Of a stretch of 64,000 nucleotides of DNA, positions 25,651 through 34,803 are shown in pieces (position 1 is the stretch's first letter; the number at the start of each line of letters is the position of its first letter). Origin of the DNA: CAWHOW01 sp963831005. Its GTDB lineage: Bacteria; Bacteroidota; Bacteroidia; Bacteroidales; CG2-30-32-10. Under the pieces are notes generated by a model, which saw nothing but the letters and a program-made list of their open reading frames with translations, was not told where the DNA came from and ran no database searches. The stretch lies in NCBI GenBank assembly GCA_963831005.1, contig CAWHOW010000007.1:248001-312000 (forward strand). Direction: 5' to 3'. Both the position numbers and the translations under genes were made by a program.

Positions 25651-28119
25651 ATGGTGAAAATGGAAGATACGGGAATGGAAGACGCAGTAACGAATAAAAG
25701 GAGTTTTATAGGAACAATCATTAGAATTCTTGGTTATATCCCTTCAGGAATAAAGTGGTTGTGGATTAAAAAGAATGCCCTGCTCAGAAAGATTACATTC
25801 ACTATAATTCCTTATCTGCCGCGAAGGAAATGGCACGCAAAACTATTCAGGAAGCTTATTAAATACAGCTTTAATCTGCTTGTTACTATCCTTGTCTGTT
25901 TTCTTGCAGTAAGCATTAATTTCTTCTGGTTATTTGGTTCTTTACCAAATATTGATAAGAACAAGGATTCCGATATGTCCATCGGCTCCGAGCTTTATAC
26001 ATCCGACGGTGTTCTTATTGGTAAATATTATAAGGAAAATCGTGTCCCTGTTGAGTATGGCGAACTATCGAAAAACATTATCAATGCATTGATTGCGACA
26101 GAAGACACACGTTTCTTTGAACATAATGGTGTTGACCTGCGTGCCACATTCTCCGTGTTCTGGTATATGGCAAGGGGCGACCAGCGTGGTGGTAGTACCA
26201 TAACACAACAACTCGCAAAGAATCTTTTCAAAACGCGTAAAACATCAAGAGGATTATTAGGATACATCCCGCATATGCGGACAATTGTTTCCAAGTCTAA
26301 AGAATGGATAACCGCGTTGCGGTTAGAAAGCAAATATTCCAAAGAAGACATCCTTACTATGTACCTGAATACAGTTGATTTCGGCAACAATACTTTCGGT
26401 ATAAAAGTGGCGAGCAAAACATATTTTAATAAGCTTCCTAATCAATTAAATATACAGGAAGCCGCTACGCTTATCGGAGTTCTTAAAGCGCCTACCACAT
26501 TCAGTCCTGTTTCGCACCGCAAAAAATGTTTTGAACGTAGAAATACAGTACTTGCTCAAATGGTGAAATATAATTACCTGACACAGCATCAATATGACTC
26601 AATTAGCAAGATACCTATAAAGCTTGATTATAATGTTGCCGATCCTACCGAAACAGAACTGGGTTCTTATGTTCGAACTGCCGTTGCAAATTATCTTAAA
26701 GCATGGTGTAAGGAAAGTGGCTATGATATTTATACTGATGGTTTGAAGATATATACTTCAATAGATTCTCGTTTGCAGAAATATGCTGAACAATCTGTTG
26801 CTGAACATTTGAAGACCATACAGCAACGTTTTAATTCAAGCTGGGGGAAAACCAACCCCTGGTGTGATGGAATGGAAAGGGAAATACCTAATTTCATTGA
26901 GAATGTTATTAAGACATCTAAGCTTTATAAAGTATTGAGCAAACAGTATCATGGCAATAAGGATTCCATTAATATTGCTCTGAATACTCCCCGTAAAGTG
27001 AAATTGTTTTCATGGGAGAAAGGAGAGATTTACGCAATGATGAGCCCTATTGATTCTGTTCGCTATATGAAGAAGTTTCTTAATGCAGGCTTTGTAGTTA
27101 TGGACCCATATACGGGTCAGATAAAGGTTTGGGTAGGAGGGATCAATTATAAGTTCTTCAAATACGATCATATCAACCAGGCAAAGCGTCAGCCCGGTTC
27201 TACATTCAAACCTTTTGTGTATTGTGCTGCTATTGACAAAGGTTATTCGCCCTGCGACAGGATGGTTGACCAGCCTGTTACCATCAAATATGTTGAAGAT
27301 GGCGTTAATAAAACATGGACACCGCATAATGCCGATTGGAAGTTCTCAGGAAAGAACATGACACTTCGTTATGCTATGGGTCGCTCATGTAATTCCGTAA
27401 CAGTTCAGTTATCTGAAAAGATAGGATTCCAGACTGTTGCCGATTATGCTAAAAAGCTTGGTATTTCCAGTAAACTTAAGCCTGTTCCTTCCATTGGACT
27501 TGGTTCAAACGATGTTTCCCTGCTCGAAATGGTTGCTGCCTACAGCACTTTCATGAATCATGGAATATATACCGAACCTATGCTTGTGGTGAAGATAACC
27601 GACAGGAATGGAAAGCTGATTAAAGAATTCAAGCCTAAACAAAAACGAATATTAAGTGAAGAAACCGCTTACCTAATGACCTTCATGTTAAGGGGAGGTA
27701 TGGAAGAGCCGGGCGGTACGGCGCAGGAGCTTTGGGATTTCCCGGGAGTTTTGGGAGATAATAATGAATTAGGAGGTAAAACCGGAACTTCTTCCAACTA
27801 TTCCGATGGTTGGTTCATGGGTATCACTAAGGAATTTGTAACAGGCACATGGGTAGGAGGGGAGGACCGTTGCATACATTTCCGTAAAGAGTTAAAAATG
27901 GAAGGAAGCCACGAAGCTTTGCCTGTGTTTGGCAATTTTATGACCAAGGTATATAAAGATAAAGAGCTTAGCATTACTAAAGGCAAGTTCCCACCTCCAA
28001 CAGTAAAGATCACCAAGAATTATTATTGCCCCACTCCCTGGGATAAAAAAGATACTACTGATACTTCCGGTGATGATGATGTGGTGGTTGACAGCAGCAA
28101 GATTAAGGTAGTGAATTAG
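25651..28119 (+). CDS. mrcA: Class A penicillin-binding protein (PBP1A)
   Basis: 822 aa. A basic cytoplasmic N-terminus of about 70 residues precedes one membrane anchor (YSFNLLVTILVCFLAVSINFF). The GT51 glycosyltransferase domain has catalytic Glu151 in ATEDTRFFEHNG and GGSTITQQLAKNLF. The transpeptidase domain has Ser517 in the PGSTFKPF (SxxK) box, SCN in GRSCNSV and KTGT in GGKTGTSSNYSDGW. It polymerises and cross-links peptidoglycan at the outer face of the inner membrane. The C-terminus ends in an Asp-rich tail. The gene stands alone. Confidence 0.95.
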   Translation: MVKMEDTGMEDAVTNKRSFIGTIIRILGYIPSGIKWLWIKKNALLRKITFTIIPYLPRRKWHAKLFRKLIKYSFNLLVTILVCFLAVSINFFWLFGSLPNIDKNKDSDMSIGSELYTSDGVLIGKYYKENRVPVEYGELSKNIINALIATEDTRFFEHNGVDLRATFSVFWYMARGDQRGGSTITQQLAKNLFKTRKTSRGLLGYIPHMRTIVSKSKEWITALRLESKYSKEDILTMYLNTVDFGNNTFGIKVASKTYFNKLPNQLNIQEAATLIGVLKAPTTFSPVSHRKKCFERRNTVLAQMVKYNYLTQHQYDSISKIPIKLDYNVADPTETELGSYVRTAVANYLKAWCKESGYDIYTDGLKIYTSIDSRLQKYAEQSVAEHLKTIQQRFNSSWGKTNPWCDGMEREIPNFIENVIKTSKLYKVLSKQYHGNKDSINIALNTPRKVKLFSWEKGEIYAMMSPIDSVRYMKKFLNAGFVVMDPYTGQIKVWVGGINYKFFKYDHINQAKRQPGSTFKPFVYCAAIDKGYSPCDRMVDQPVTIKYVEDGVNKTWTPHNADWKFSGKNMTLRYAMGRSCNSVTVQLSEKIGFQTVADYAKKLGISSKLKPVPSIGLGSNDVSLLEMVAAYSTFMNHGIYTEPMLVVKITDRNGKLIKEFKPKQKRILSEETAYLMTFMLRGGMEEPGGTAQELWDFPGVLGDNNELGGKTGTSSNYSDGWFMGITKEFVTGTWVGGEDRCIHFRKELKMEGSHEALPVFGNFMTKVYKDKELSITKGKFPPPTVKITKNYYCPTPWDKKDTTDTSGDDDVVVDSSKIKVVN

Positions 28120-28331
28120 ATTATATATTAAGGTATAAGCCTGATATTTGCACTTCATTCAGGAATTTATAAGAATCAATCATCAATTCTCAAATCATAT
28201 TGTCAGTTCGAGTAGCGAAGCGTATCGAGAACCCAACTCCTGTCTGTTATTATTAATTCATAAATCGAAATTCTAAAATCTTAATTCTTAAATCTTAAAT
28301 CGTATTTTCCTGCCTCCTGCCTACTTTTTTA
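28120..28331. other. Intergenic region with dispersed-repeat fragment
   Basis: Between PBP1A and the 21-bp array. It holds TGTCAGTTCGAGTAGCGAAG at 28200-28219, continuing CGTATCGAGAACC, which resembles a short imperfectly palindromic repeat frequent in Bacteroidota genomes. AT-rich stretches built on AAATCTT-like heptamers follow. No gene was seen. Confidence 0.45.
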
Positions 28332-28562
28332 GATATCTTACTCTCCGATGTCAATATCTTACTCTCCGATGTCGATATCTTAGTCTCCGATGTCGATTTC
28401 TTACTCTCCGATGTCAATATCTTACTCTCCTATATCAATATCTTACTCTCCGATGTCGATATCTTAGTCTCCGATGTCAATATCTTTCTCTCCAATGTCG
28501 ATTTCTTAGTCTCCGATGTCAATATCTTTCTCTCCGATATCGATTTCTTTCTCTACTGATTC
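28332..28562. repeat. 21-bp tandem array, 11 units
   Basis: Eleven units starting every 21 bases from 28332, consensus (g/a)ATATCTTACTCTCCGATGTC. Two or three decayed units continue to about 28604. Units beginning with G and A partly alternate. It lies between the convergent PBP1A and YggS genes. No spacers differ between units, so it is not a CRISPR array. Confidence 0.9.
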
Positions 28563-28685
28563 AATTTCTTCAATTTATTTACGACTTTCGACATACTACT
28601 TACGACTTTCTTTCTTTCCAATATAAATTAATATCTAAATATCCCAATATCTTTTAATTTCAATCTCAATTCTGAAATCTTAAAT

Positions 28686-29357
28686 CTAAATTTCATTCCT
28701 GCTCCCGAAGATAGCAGTCCCTATTCTCACCATTGTGCTTCCTTCTTCAATTGCAATCTTGTAATCGCTCGACATTCCCATAGAAATTTCTTTGAAGGGT
28801 AAGTTTGCATTGAAATACTTTTCCTTTATTATTTCGAAATAAGTTCTCATGCTTTTGAATTCATTTCTTACCACATCTGTATTATCAGTAAATGTTGCCA
28901 TTCCCATCAGTCCGCAAATTCGGACATTCTGCATTTCTTTATATTCCGATGAATCAAGCAAAGCAAATACTTCGGTCATGTCAAGGCCAAATTTGCTTTC
29001 TTCAGTTGCAATATACATTTCCAGCAGGCAATCAATGATCCTGTTGTTTTTAACAGCTTCTTTATTCACTTCTTCTAGCAATCTTAAACTATCTATGCTG
29101 TGTATCATGGCAATAAAAGGAGTAATCAATTTTACCTTATTGCTTTGCAAATGCCCTATAAAATGCCATTCAATATTAGTGGGTAACTGGGGTAGTTTAT
29201 CTACTATTTCCTGCACACGGTTCTCGCCGAAAATCCTTTGTCCCGCATAATAAGCATCGCGAATACTTTCAACGGGATTAGTTTTACTTACAGCAATAAG
29301 CGTAACAGATGGTGGCAGTTGTTCTTTTATTTTTTTTATGTTATCCCTGATACTCAT
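28686..29357 (-). CDS. yggS: YggS/PLPBP family pyridoxal phosphate homeostasis protein
   Basis: 223 aa. PLP would bind Lys25 in LIAVSKT. Other family motifs are IFGENRVQEI, EWHFIGHLQSNK, LGLDM-type KFGLD, GLMGMATF and the phosphate site SMGMSSDYKIAIEEGSTMVR with IGTAIFG. The protein is a single-domain alanine-racemase-like barrel without racemase activity that buffers PLP in the cytoplasm. It has its own promoter box and no operon partner. Confidence 0.95.
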   Translation of the reverse strand: MSIRDNIKKIKEQLPPSVTLIAVSKTNPVESIRDAYYAGQRIFGENRVQEIVDKLPQLPTNIEWHFIGHLQSNKVKLITPFIAMIHSIDSLRLLEEVNKEAVKNNRIIDCLLEMYIATEESKFGLDMTEVFALLDSSEYKEMQNVRICGLMGMATFTDNTDVVRNEFKSMRTYFEIIKEKYFNANLPFKEISMGMSSDYKIAIEEGSTMVRIGTAIFGSRNEI

Positions 29358-29377
29358 TTGAAAATAATTGAAGTTTT

Positions 29378-29385
29378 CAAAATTA
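29378..29385 (-). promoter_or_regulatory. -7 promoter box for yggS
   Basis: CAAAATTA reads TAATTTTG on the minus strand, 21 bases ahead of the ATG. Confidence 0.5.
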
Positions 29386-29441
29386 CATATATTAATTAAA
29401 AGACATTATCCTGTGATTGCATAGATTTCAAACTTCATTAA

Positions 29442-30302
29442 GAGTCTGTTTAAAATTTTGTTAGAATAAAAAACAAAGGGCATCGGAAACCAGCAAAAAA
29501 GCATACTTTATTTGAGGTTGCTAAAACTTAAATATATGTATGCAACCGATTTAACCGAAGCCCAGTGGCAATTTACAAAAAGTTCTTTACATAAGATTAC
29601 AAGGAAACGAAAGCACGAATTACGATACATTATAAATGCTATAATGTATTTGGTAAAGACGGGCTGTCAGTGGAGAATGCTTCCAAAAGATTTTCCCAAA
29701 TGGCAGTTAGTCTATTACTATTATAGTAAGTGGTCTGACGACGGGACATGGGATTTAATATTAGACCGTTTACGCAGTAGAGCGAGGTTTAAGAAAGGAC
29801 AAAATGAAAATCCCAGTATGGGAATAACGGATAGCCAAAGCGTAAGAAGTGCAAATAACATGGCGTTAAAAGGTATTGATGGCAATAAAAAAATAAAATG
29901 ACGAAAACGTCATATTATTGTAGATAAAAACAGATGGCTGATAGCCGTAATGGTTTGTGTAGCCAATATTCATGACTGTAAGGCAGCCGAATTATTAATG
30001 AGGGTTCTGAAAGAAAGTATAATAGGGATCAAATTACTTATTGCTGATGGAGAATATAGGGGAGAACTTGCAGCGAAAATTAAAAGTGTTTTTGGCTATA
30101 CATTAAAAATAATAATGCGAACAGATGAAAAGAAAAATGGATTTACACCTTTGCCAATCCGATGGGTTGTGGAAAGGACATTCGCTTGGTTTGATAATGA
30201 CAGAAGGTTGTGCAGAGATTATGAACTTCTTGCAGAATCTTCTGAAGCTATGGTTAAATTGGCTGCTATAAAAATTCTTTTGAAAAAAATTTAAACAGGC
30301 TC
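29442..30302 (+). mobile_element. IS5-family insertion sequence, 861 bp
   Basis: Terminal inverted repeats GAGTCTGTTTAAAATTTT (left) and, reversed, GAGCCTGTTTAAATTTTT (right). The flanks carry a TAA duplication (29439-29441 and 30303-30305), fitting the TNA target of the IS1031-like group. One transposase gene fills the element but carries an in-frame TGA. Confidence 0.88.
29536..30294 (+). pseudogene. IS5 transposase with in-frame TGA
   Basis: The first part (29536-29901) starts MYATDLTEAQW, the usual IS5 N-terminal domain. TGA at 29899-29901 interrupts NKKIK-RKRHIIVD in the same frame; relatives have Gly (GGA) here, so one base change explains it. The second part (from 29902) runs on to 30294. 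The DDE residues are all present: Asp in ITDSQSV, Asp in LIADGEYRG and Glu in WVVERTFAWF. Without read-through the catalytic domain is split, so the copy is probably dead. The upstream TTG at 29512 is a less likely start. Confidence 0.82.
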
Positions 30303-30433
30303 TAAGATTAAATTCTTTATTGCTTTCTTCTCGTTCTTTTATCAATAAATATCTATTTATTGAATTTGAGTTTTCAAAGTATATGCTTACAAATTGCAAT
30401 TTATAGATAAAGCTCGGATTTATTAATTATTCC

Positions 30434-30441
30434 TAATTTTG
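30434..30441 (+). promoter_or_regulatory. -7 promoter box for the phosphoesterase
   Basis: TAATTTTG, 17 bases ahead of the ATG at 30459. Confidence 0.5.
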
Positions 30442-30458
30442 CCATCAAATACTTCCAC

Positions 30459-31703
30459 ATGATAATGTTTATATTTTTCATAATTGTTCTTATCGTTATA
30501 CTCGATTTTGCAGCTTTTGCGGGCATCAGCAGGGCTTTCCGCTTTAAAATAAAACCAGGAACCAGAAAGATAACGCTTATTGCATACTGGGGTTTTACCA
30601 TAGTATTCGCCCTGTTTTCCATTATTTACGCCCTGATCGAGAAGAATTCCAGCCGACCCGATTACATTGTTTACCGCAGCTACTTTTTACTAACCGGACT
30701 GTTCATTCTTTTTTATCTTCCCAAATTACTTTTCAATATTTTTCTTCTTACCGAAGGAATAATAAGGCTTTTAGCCTTGCTTATCAATCGACTGTTCAGG
30801 ACAAACATTTTACTGAGGGTTGAAAAAATGCGTCTTTTATCCTTTACGGGAATTATAGTTGCGGCTGGTATGTTCATTGCTGTTCTCGAAGGCATGACCA
30901 TTGGCAGAACCGATTTCAAGACCACGCATGTGGTAGTTCCTTTTAAGAACCTCCCGAAAAGCTTCGACGGGCTGAAGATAGCCCAACTTTCAGATATGCA
31001 CCTCGGAAGTTTCTATGATACACTCGATGTAAAGAAAGGCATACTGCAACTGATGGACGAAAAGCCCGACCTGATTGTATTTACCGGCGACCTGGTGAAC
31101 AACCAGTCGGAAGAAGCCCTTATCATGCTCCCCGAACTTAAAAGGCTACATGCCCCGCTGGGAGTATTCTCCATACTTGGCAACCACGATGTGGGTGATT
31201 ATCGTCGCTGGAAAACCATAGAAACCAGGAATGAAGACCTCGAAAAACTAAAGAAGATAGAACTTGAAGCCGGCTTCAACCTGCTGATTGATGAACATTC
31301 CATACTTCGTAAAGCAAATGATTCCATTGTGCTTATTGGCGTTAACTCATGGGGAAGGCCGCCTTTCAGAAAGCTGGGTAAATTAAAGAAAGCCATGAAT
31401 GGAGTAGAGAATTTTCCATTCAAGATATTGCTTACACATATTCCAAACCATTGGGATGATGAAGTTATCAGCAAAACCAACATCGACCTTACACTGGCCG
31501 GACATACGCACGCCATGCAATTCGGCATAAACTGCTTTGGCATTTTCTGGAGCCCTATTAAATGGGCTTACCCGCGCTGGGCAGGTTTGTACAATGAAGG
31601 ACTGCAATACCTTTATGTCAACAGGGGTTTTGGTTTCATAGGCTTCCCCGGCCGTATCGGCATGACACCGGAGATAACTATTATTGAGTTGAAGAGACTC
31701 TAG
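30459..31703 (+). CDS. Membrane-anchored metallophosphoesterase (YkuE/YaeI-like)
   Basis: 414 aa. Four hydrophobic spans fill residues 1-150, then the calcineurin-like domain: AQLSDMHLGSF, VFTGDLVNN, SILGNHDVGDYRRW, LLTHIPNHWD and LAGHTHAMQFG supply the two-metal site. Relatives hydrolyse UDP-diacylglucosamine-like or other lipid phosphates at the membrane. The substrate here is unknown. It stands alone behind the IS5 copy, whose insertion lies about 130 bases ahead of the promoter box and so spared it. Confidence 0.9.
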   Translation: MIMFIFFIIVLIVILDFAAFAGISRAFRFKIKPGTRKITLIAYWGFTIVFALFSIIYALIEKNSSRPDYIVYRSYFLLTGLFILFYLPKLLFNIFLLTEGIIRLLALLINRLFRTNILLRVEKMRLLSFTGIIVAAGMFIAVLEGMTIGRTDFKTTHVVVPFKNLPKSFDGLKIAQLSDMHLGSFYDTLDVKKGILQLMDEKPDLIVFTGDLVNNQSEEALIMLPELKRLHAPLGVFSILGNHDVGDYRRWKTIETRNEDLEKLKKIELEAGFNLLIDEHSILRKANDSIVLIGVNSWGRPPFRKLGKLKKAMNGVENFPFKILLTHIPNHWDDEVISKTNIDLTLAGHTHAMQFGINCFGIFWSPIKWAYPRWAGLYNEGLQYLYVNRGFGFIGFPGRIGMTPEITIIELKRL

Positions 31704-31741
31704 GAAGAGGCTTTTTACTGATTAGTTGAAATTTCAAGTTT

Positions 31742-31786
31742 AGATTCCTCACTTCCCTGCTTAGAATGCAGTCGTTCGGAATCATG
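31742..31786. repeat. Single arm of the AGATTCCTCA...TTCGGAAT repeat
   Basis: AGATTCCTCACTTCC at 31742 and TTCGGAATCATG at 31775 match the outer arms of the palindromic element at 50581-50732. It lies in the 3' gap between the convergent phosphoesterase and MEMO genes. Confidence 0.5.
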
Positions 31787-31837
31787 TAAAAGGAAAATAC
31801 TTTTTATATAGTATCAAATATAATTTAACAGATACTC

Positions 31838-32923
31838 CTATTTAAACCCCGCCACGGGATAACCCACCCAGTGATGTAGTTTTGCAGGAGCAGTAGCGCC
31901 CATACCCAGGTCTTCCACTTTTAGCGGTTTGCGTGCAATGCTGGTTGAATAATCGGAAATAATAAGCTTCAGAGGCGCTTCACCCCTCAATTGCTGTAGA
32001 TGATAAGCTGTAAGCAAACCAAAAGGGACAGAATACCGTCCGCACCATGTCCATTTATATTCGCGCCAGTCGTCGCTCTTGACTGTATAATCAACAAATT
32101 TCTTTGCGCTTGAAGAATCAGGAGTAACAAGGCAATCTTTCATTATCTGGTGTTCAAGTTCAACCGCCTTTTTATATCCTGCTGTATCGCAACCAAAGCG
32201 CGCATAATTACTTCCGCCCCAGTCTTCATCGCCATAATGAACGGCATCGGTCGAAACCAGCAAGGCCACATCCTTGCCCCACTGCTGTTTGTTATCCGCT
32301 AAAACCTTTTGTATTGATTTAGCCAGATCAGCCGAAATGGTTTTCATCTCGCCGAAAGGCATGTGCGGAACAAGGATAGAAACTATCTGCACATCCTTAT
32401 TATAGTATTGAAGAAAAGGCACAAAAGCTTCAACCGAATGTTCCTCGGTTTGCAAACTGTCGTGAACAATATAATCTTCCTTTGGCAAGTTCTTCATTAT
32501 CTGTTCCCGCAAAGCCGATATTTTGATGTTGCTATACGCCGCATGCCAATACTGATAACTATCAAAAACAATCTTCTGCTCTACCTTGAACTTTTTGGCT
32601 TTATGCGCTACACCAAGAATGATAATCGTTTTAGCTTTAATATGCGGGTAAAGCTCGTTATATAAATAACCGGCATACAAGTAATCATCGTGCGGACAAA
32701 CGGCAAAGCGCAACACATCATCTTTATTCACATTTTGGGCTTTGTATAGACTGTCGTAATACTTGCCATATCTCTTCTTAATACGGTTCATCACGCTGTC
32801 CATCTGGTATGCCTTCGAAGCAAAACCAACAGTGTCTTTCTGGTTGCGGATGCTTTGTGCATCGGAATTTAAAGCGCTTTGCATAATAATAATTGTAATG
32901 ATTAAACATTTTAAAGCTTTCAT
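31838..32923 (-). CDS. MEMO1 family protein (AmmeMemoRadiSam protein B), exported
   Basis: 361 aa from the ATG at 32923, giving signal peptide MKALKCLIITIIIMQSALNSDAQ. The MEMO fold is related to LigB extradiol dioxygenases; motifs are CPHDDYLYAGYLYNELYPH, IILGVAHK, EEHSVEAFVPFLQYY, LLVSTDAVHYGD and KWTWCGRYS. In many prokaryotes MEMO sits beside AMMECR1 and a radical SAM protein, but neither is here. The signal peptide places this one outside the cytoplasm. Its reaction is unknown; the family binds metal with His/Cys residues. Confidence 0.88.
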   Translation of the reverse strand: MKALKCLIITIIIMQSALNSDAQSIRNQKDTVGFASKAYQMDSVMNRIKKRYGKYYDSLYKAQNVNKDDVLRFAVCPHDDYLYAGYLYNELYPHIKAKTIIILGVAHKAKKFKVEQKIVFDSYQYWHAAYSNIKISALREQIMKNLPKEDYIVHDSLQTEEHSVEAFVPFLQYYNKDVQIVSILVPHMPFGEMKTISADLAKSIQKVLADNKQQWGKDVALLVSTDAVHYGDEDWGGSNYARFGCDTAGYKKAVELEHQIMKDCLVTPDSSSAKKFVDYTVKSDDWREYKWTWCGRYSVPFGLLTAYHLQQLRGEAPLKLIISDYSTSIARKPLKVEDLGMGATAPAKLHHWVGYPVAGFK

Positions 32924-33022
32924 AAGGTGTTGTCTTTTCGATTTAAACAACTTCAAAATAATGAAGCGTTCAAATAATTTGTAATTTAGCTCGACATCAA
33001 AATTACAAATTTCATTTTAATC

Positions 33023-33268
33023 ATGAATATAATAGATATCATTGGTTCAATAGGCGTAACCATGCTGCTGCTCGCCTTTTTCCTGAATATATTCGACATC
33101 ATATCCAAAAGCGGGCATGCCTATATATGGATGAATTTTGCAGGTGCTGCTCTTGCCTGCTGTGCTTCTATACTTATTCCATATCTGCCCTTTGTAATTC
33201 TTGAGGGAGTTTGGTCCTCAGTATCGGCAGTTGCTATCGCGAAAAAATATTTAATCACCGTAAAATGA
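33023..33268 (+). CDS. CBU_0592-like small membrane protein
   Basis: 81 aa with three hydrophobic spans. The motif FAGAALACCASILIPYLPFVILEGVWSSV matches the CBU_0592-like domain, found in small bacterial membrane proteins of unknown role (split here only in description, no sequence gap). Its TGA overlaps the ATG of the following cupin gene by four bases, so translation is coupled. Confidence 0.82.
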   Translation: MNIIDIIGSIGVTMLLLAFFLNIFDIISKSGHAYIWMNFAGAALACCASILIPYLPFVILEGVWSSVSAVAIAKKYLITVK

Positions 33269-33606
33269 AAAAAACAAAGAATAACAGCGAACATTATTTC
33301 TGGGGCGAAAAGTGCGAAGGTTGGCGCTTTCTCGATACTACCGACTTAAATGTTACCCGCGAAACCATTCCACCCTGTAAAGGTGAAAAGATGCATCGGC
33401 ACCATAAAGCCCGGCAATTCTTTTACATCATAAGCGGCATTGCTACTTTTGATATTGAAGGTGAGATACATATCATTAATCCTGATGAAGGGATTGAGAT
33501 CAACCCCGGCAAAATACATTGTATTTCCAATAATAATGAAACCCCACTTGAATTTATAGTAATATCGCAACCCACTTCTCGTGGCGACAGGCAGGATGTT
33601 TCTTAA
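33265..33606 (+). CDS. Cupin domain protein
   Basis: 113 aa from the ATG at 33265, which overlaps the stop of the previous gene (ATGA). The two cupin motifs are visible: GEKMHRHHKARQFFYIISG with metal-binding histidines, and NPGKIHCISNN with a later His. Single-domain cupins bind a metal ion and serve as small enzymes or sugar sensors; nothing shows which. The ORF is open from 33211 but that start would lie well inside the upstream gene. Confidence 0.88.
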   Translation: MKKTKNNSEHYFWGEKCEGWRFLDTTDLNVTRETIPPCKGEKMHRHHKARQFFYIISGIATFDIEGEIHIINPDEGIEINPGKIHCISNNNETPLEFIVISQPTSRGDRQDVS

Positions 33607-33648
33607 ATCAATATATTCCTTCATTTGAGAAGAAATAAAAAAATAAGG

Positions 33649-33678
33649 TTGCTATATTAGAAAGTAATTGTAATTTTG
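33649..33678 (+). promoter_or_regulatory. Promoter of the SRP RNA gene
   Basis: TTGC at 33649-33652 and TAATTTTG at 33671-33678, 18 bases apart, fit the Bacteroidota -33/-7 pair. The RNA begins about five bases downstream. Confidence 0.7.
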
Positions 33679-33682
33679 CAGC

Positions 33683-33786
33683 CGGGTAAGTCTTATACGA
33701 CCAGCTCCCGTTGAACTCCCCCAGGTTCGGAAGGAAGCAAGGGTAGATGGTTGAGCGGTGCGATATAAGGGGCTTACCCTTTTTTT
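33683..33786 (+). ncRNA. ffs: Signal recognition particle RNA, small bacterial type
   Basis: The apical domain TTGAACTCCCCCAGG ... CGGAAGGAAGCAAGGGTA is the conserved SRP tetraloop hairpin that binds Ffh. The ends GGGTAAG (33684-33690) and CTTACCC (33773-33779) pair, followed directly by a T run that acts as terminator. It works with Ffh in targeting nascent membrane proteins. Confidence 0.95.
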
Positions 33787-33834
33787 ATTGTAAAATTTAT
33801 CACCTAAATATTTTCCCGGTTCTCATTCTTTCAT

Positions 33835-33842
33835 TAATTTTG
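33835..33842 (+). promoter_or_regulatory. -7 promoter box for tsaC
   Basis: TAATTTTG, 22 bases ahead of the ATG at 33865. Confidence 0.5.
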
Positions 33843-33864
33843 TACATTCTTTTGATTAAGCATT

Positions 33865-34485
33865 ATGCTATTACGTATTTACGAAGAAAACCCTAACGAA
33901 AAACAAATTCAGCAGATAGTGGAATGCCTGAAGAATGGAGGTATTATTATCTATCCCACCGATACTGTTTATGGGATAGGTTGTGATATTTTTCAGCATA
34001 AAGCAGTAGAACGTATAGCACAATTAAAAGGTATAAAAGCTGAAAAAGCAAACTTCTCTTTTATTTGTTACGACCTAAGTCACATTTCTGATTTCACCAA
34101 GCAAATAAGCAACCCTGTTTACAAACTGATGAAAAAGCTTCTTCCCGGACCTTTTACCTTTATTCTTAACAGCAGCAGCAAAGTCCCCAAACTATTTGAA
34201 AGCAAAAAGAAAACAGTAGGTATTCGTGTCCCCGACAATATGATTTCTAGATTAATAGTTAATGAACTTGGTAACCCTATAATGAGTACTTCCGTAAAAG
34301 GCGATGATTTAGATATTGAAACCACTACCGACCCTGAACTAATTCATGAACGTTACAAAGACATGGTTGACATTGTTATCGACGGCGGCATTGGTGGAAT
34401 TGAACCATCTACAATTCTTGATTGTACGAAAGATGACTATGAAATTGTCAGGCAGGGCAAAGGCATCATTGAAAATTATTTCTAA
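33865..34485 (+). CDS. tsaC: L-threonylcarbamoyladenylate synthase (TsaC/Sua5/YrdC)
   Basis: 206 aa. YrdC-fold motifs are GGIIIYPTDTVYGIGCD, LKGIKAEKANFSFICYDL, LLPGPFTFILNSS, VGIRVPDN and PIMSTSVKG. The protein makes threonylcarbamoyl-AMP from threonine, bicarbonate and ATP, the first step of the t6A tRNA modification. It has the short TsaC form without the Sua5 C-terminal domain. Confidence 0.94.
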   Translation: MLLRIYEENPNEKQIQQIVECLKNGGIIIYPTDTVYGIGCDIFQHKAVERIAQLKGIKAEKANFSFICYDLSHISDFTKQISNPVYKLMKKLLPGPFTFILNSSSKVPKLFESKKKTVGIRVPDNMISRLIVNELGNPIMSTSVKGDDLDIETTTDPELIHERYKDMVDIVIDGGIGGIEPSTILDCTKDDYEIVRQGKGIIENYF

Positions 34486-34741
34486 TCGCATTTTGCTATT
34501 ATAATTTTTCCTTTCAATATCCTCTTTAAAATATTAAATTTTCATTAATATTTCGGCATTTCTGTTTAGAACGTGTTAAAGCGATTCAAAATGAATTTGA
34601 AATAATTTAATTTAGGGCATTGATTATTTATATGTAGTTTTATAACTTACTGAAAATAAATTTTTAATATAATTTTTATTGGTTAATAAGTTTGTTTGCT
34701 AAAAAAAAAACCTATGTTCCTCATTCGTTAATTAATTTTTA
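34486..34741. other. AT-rich intergenic region ahead of the SusCD operon
   Basis: About 250 very AT-rich bases with poly-A (34700-34710). No ORF, hairpin or RNA gene was recognised. It may hold the control region of the nutrient-uptake operon. Confidence 0.4.
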
Positions 34742-34749
34742 TATATTTG
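34742..34749 (+). promoter_or_regulatory. -7 promoter box for the lipoprotein-SusC-SusD operon
   Basis: TATATTTG matches TAnnTTTG, 54 bases ahead of the first gene. Confidence 0.45.
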
Positions 34750-34803
34750 CGCCAATTTAGTTAAATAAAGTTAAATTAACATTAAATAACAAACACGAAT
34801 ATT

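Noticed and set aside
28332..28562. Possible CRISPR array
   Set aside because: Units abut with no unique spacers; it is a plain tandem array. The same applies to 50142-50413.
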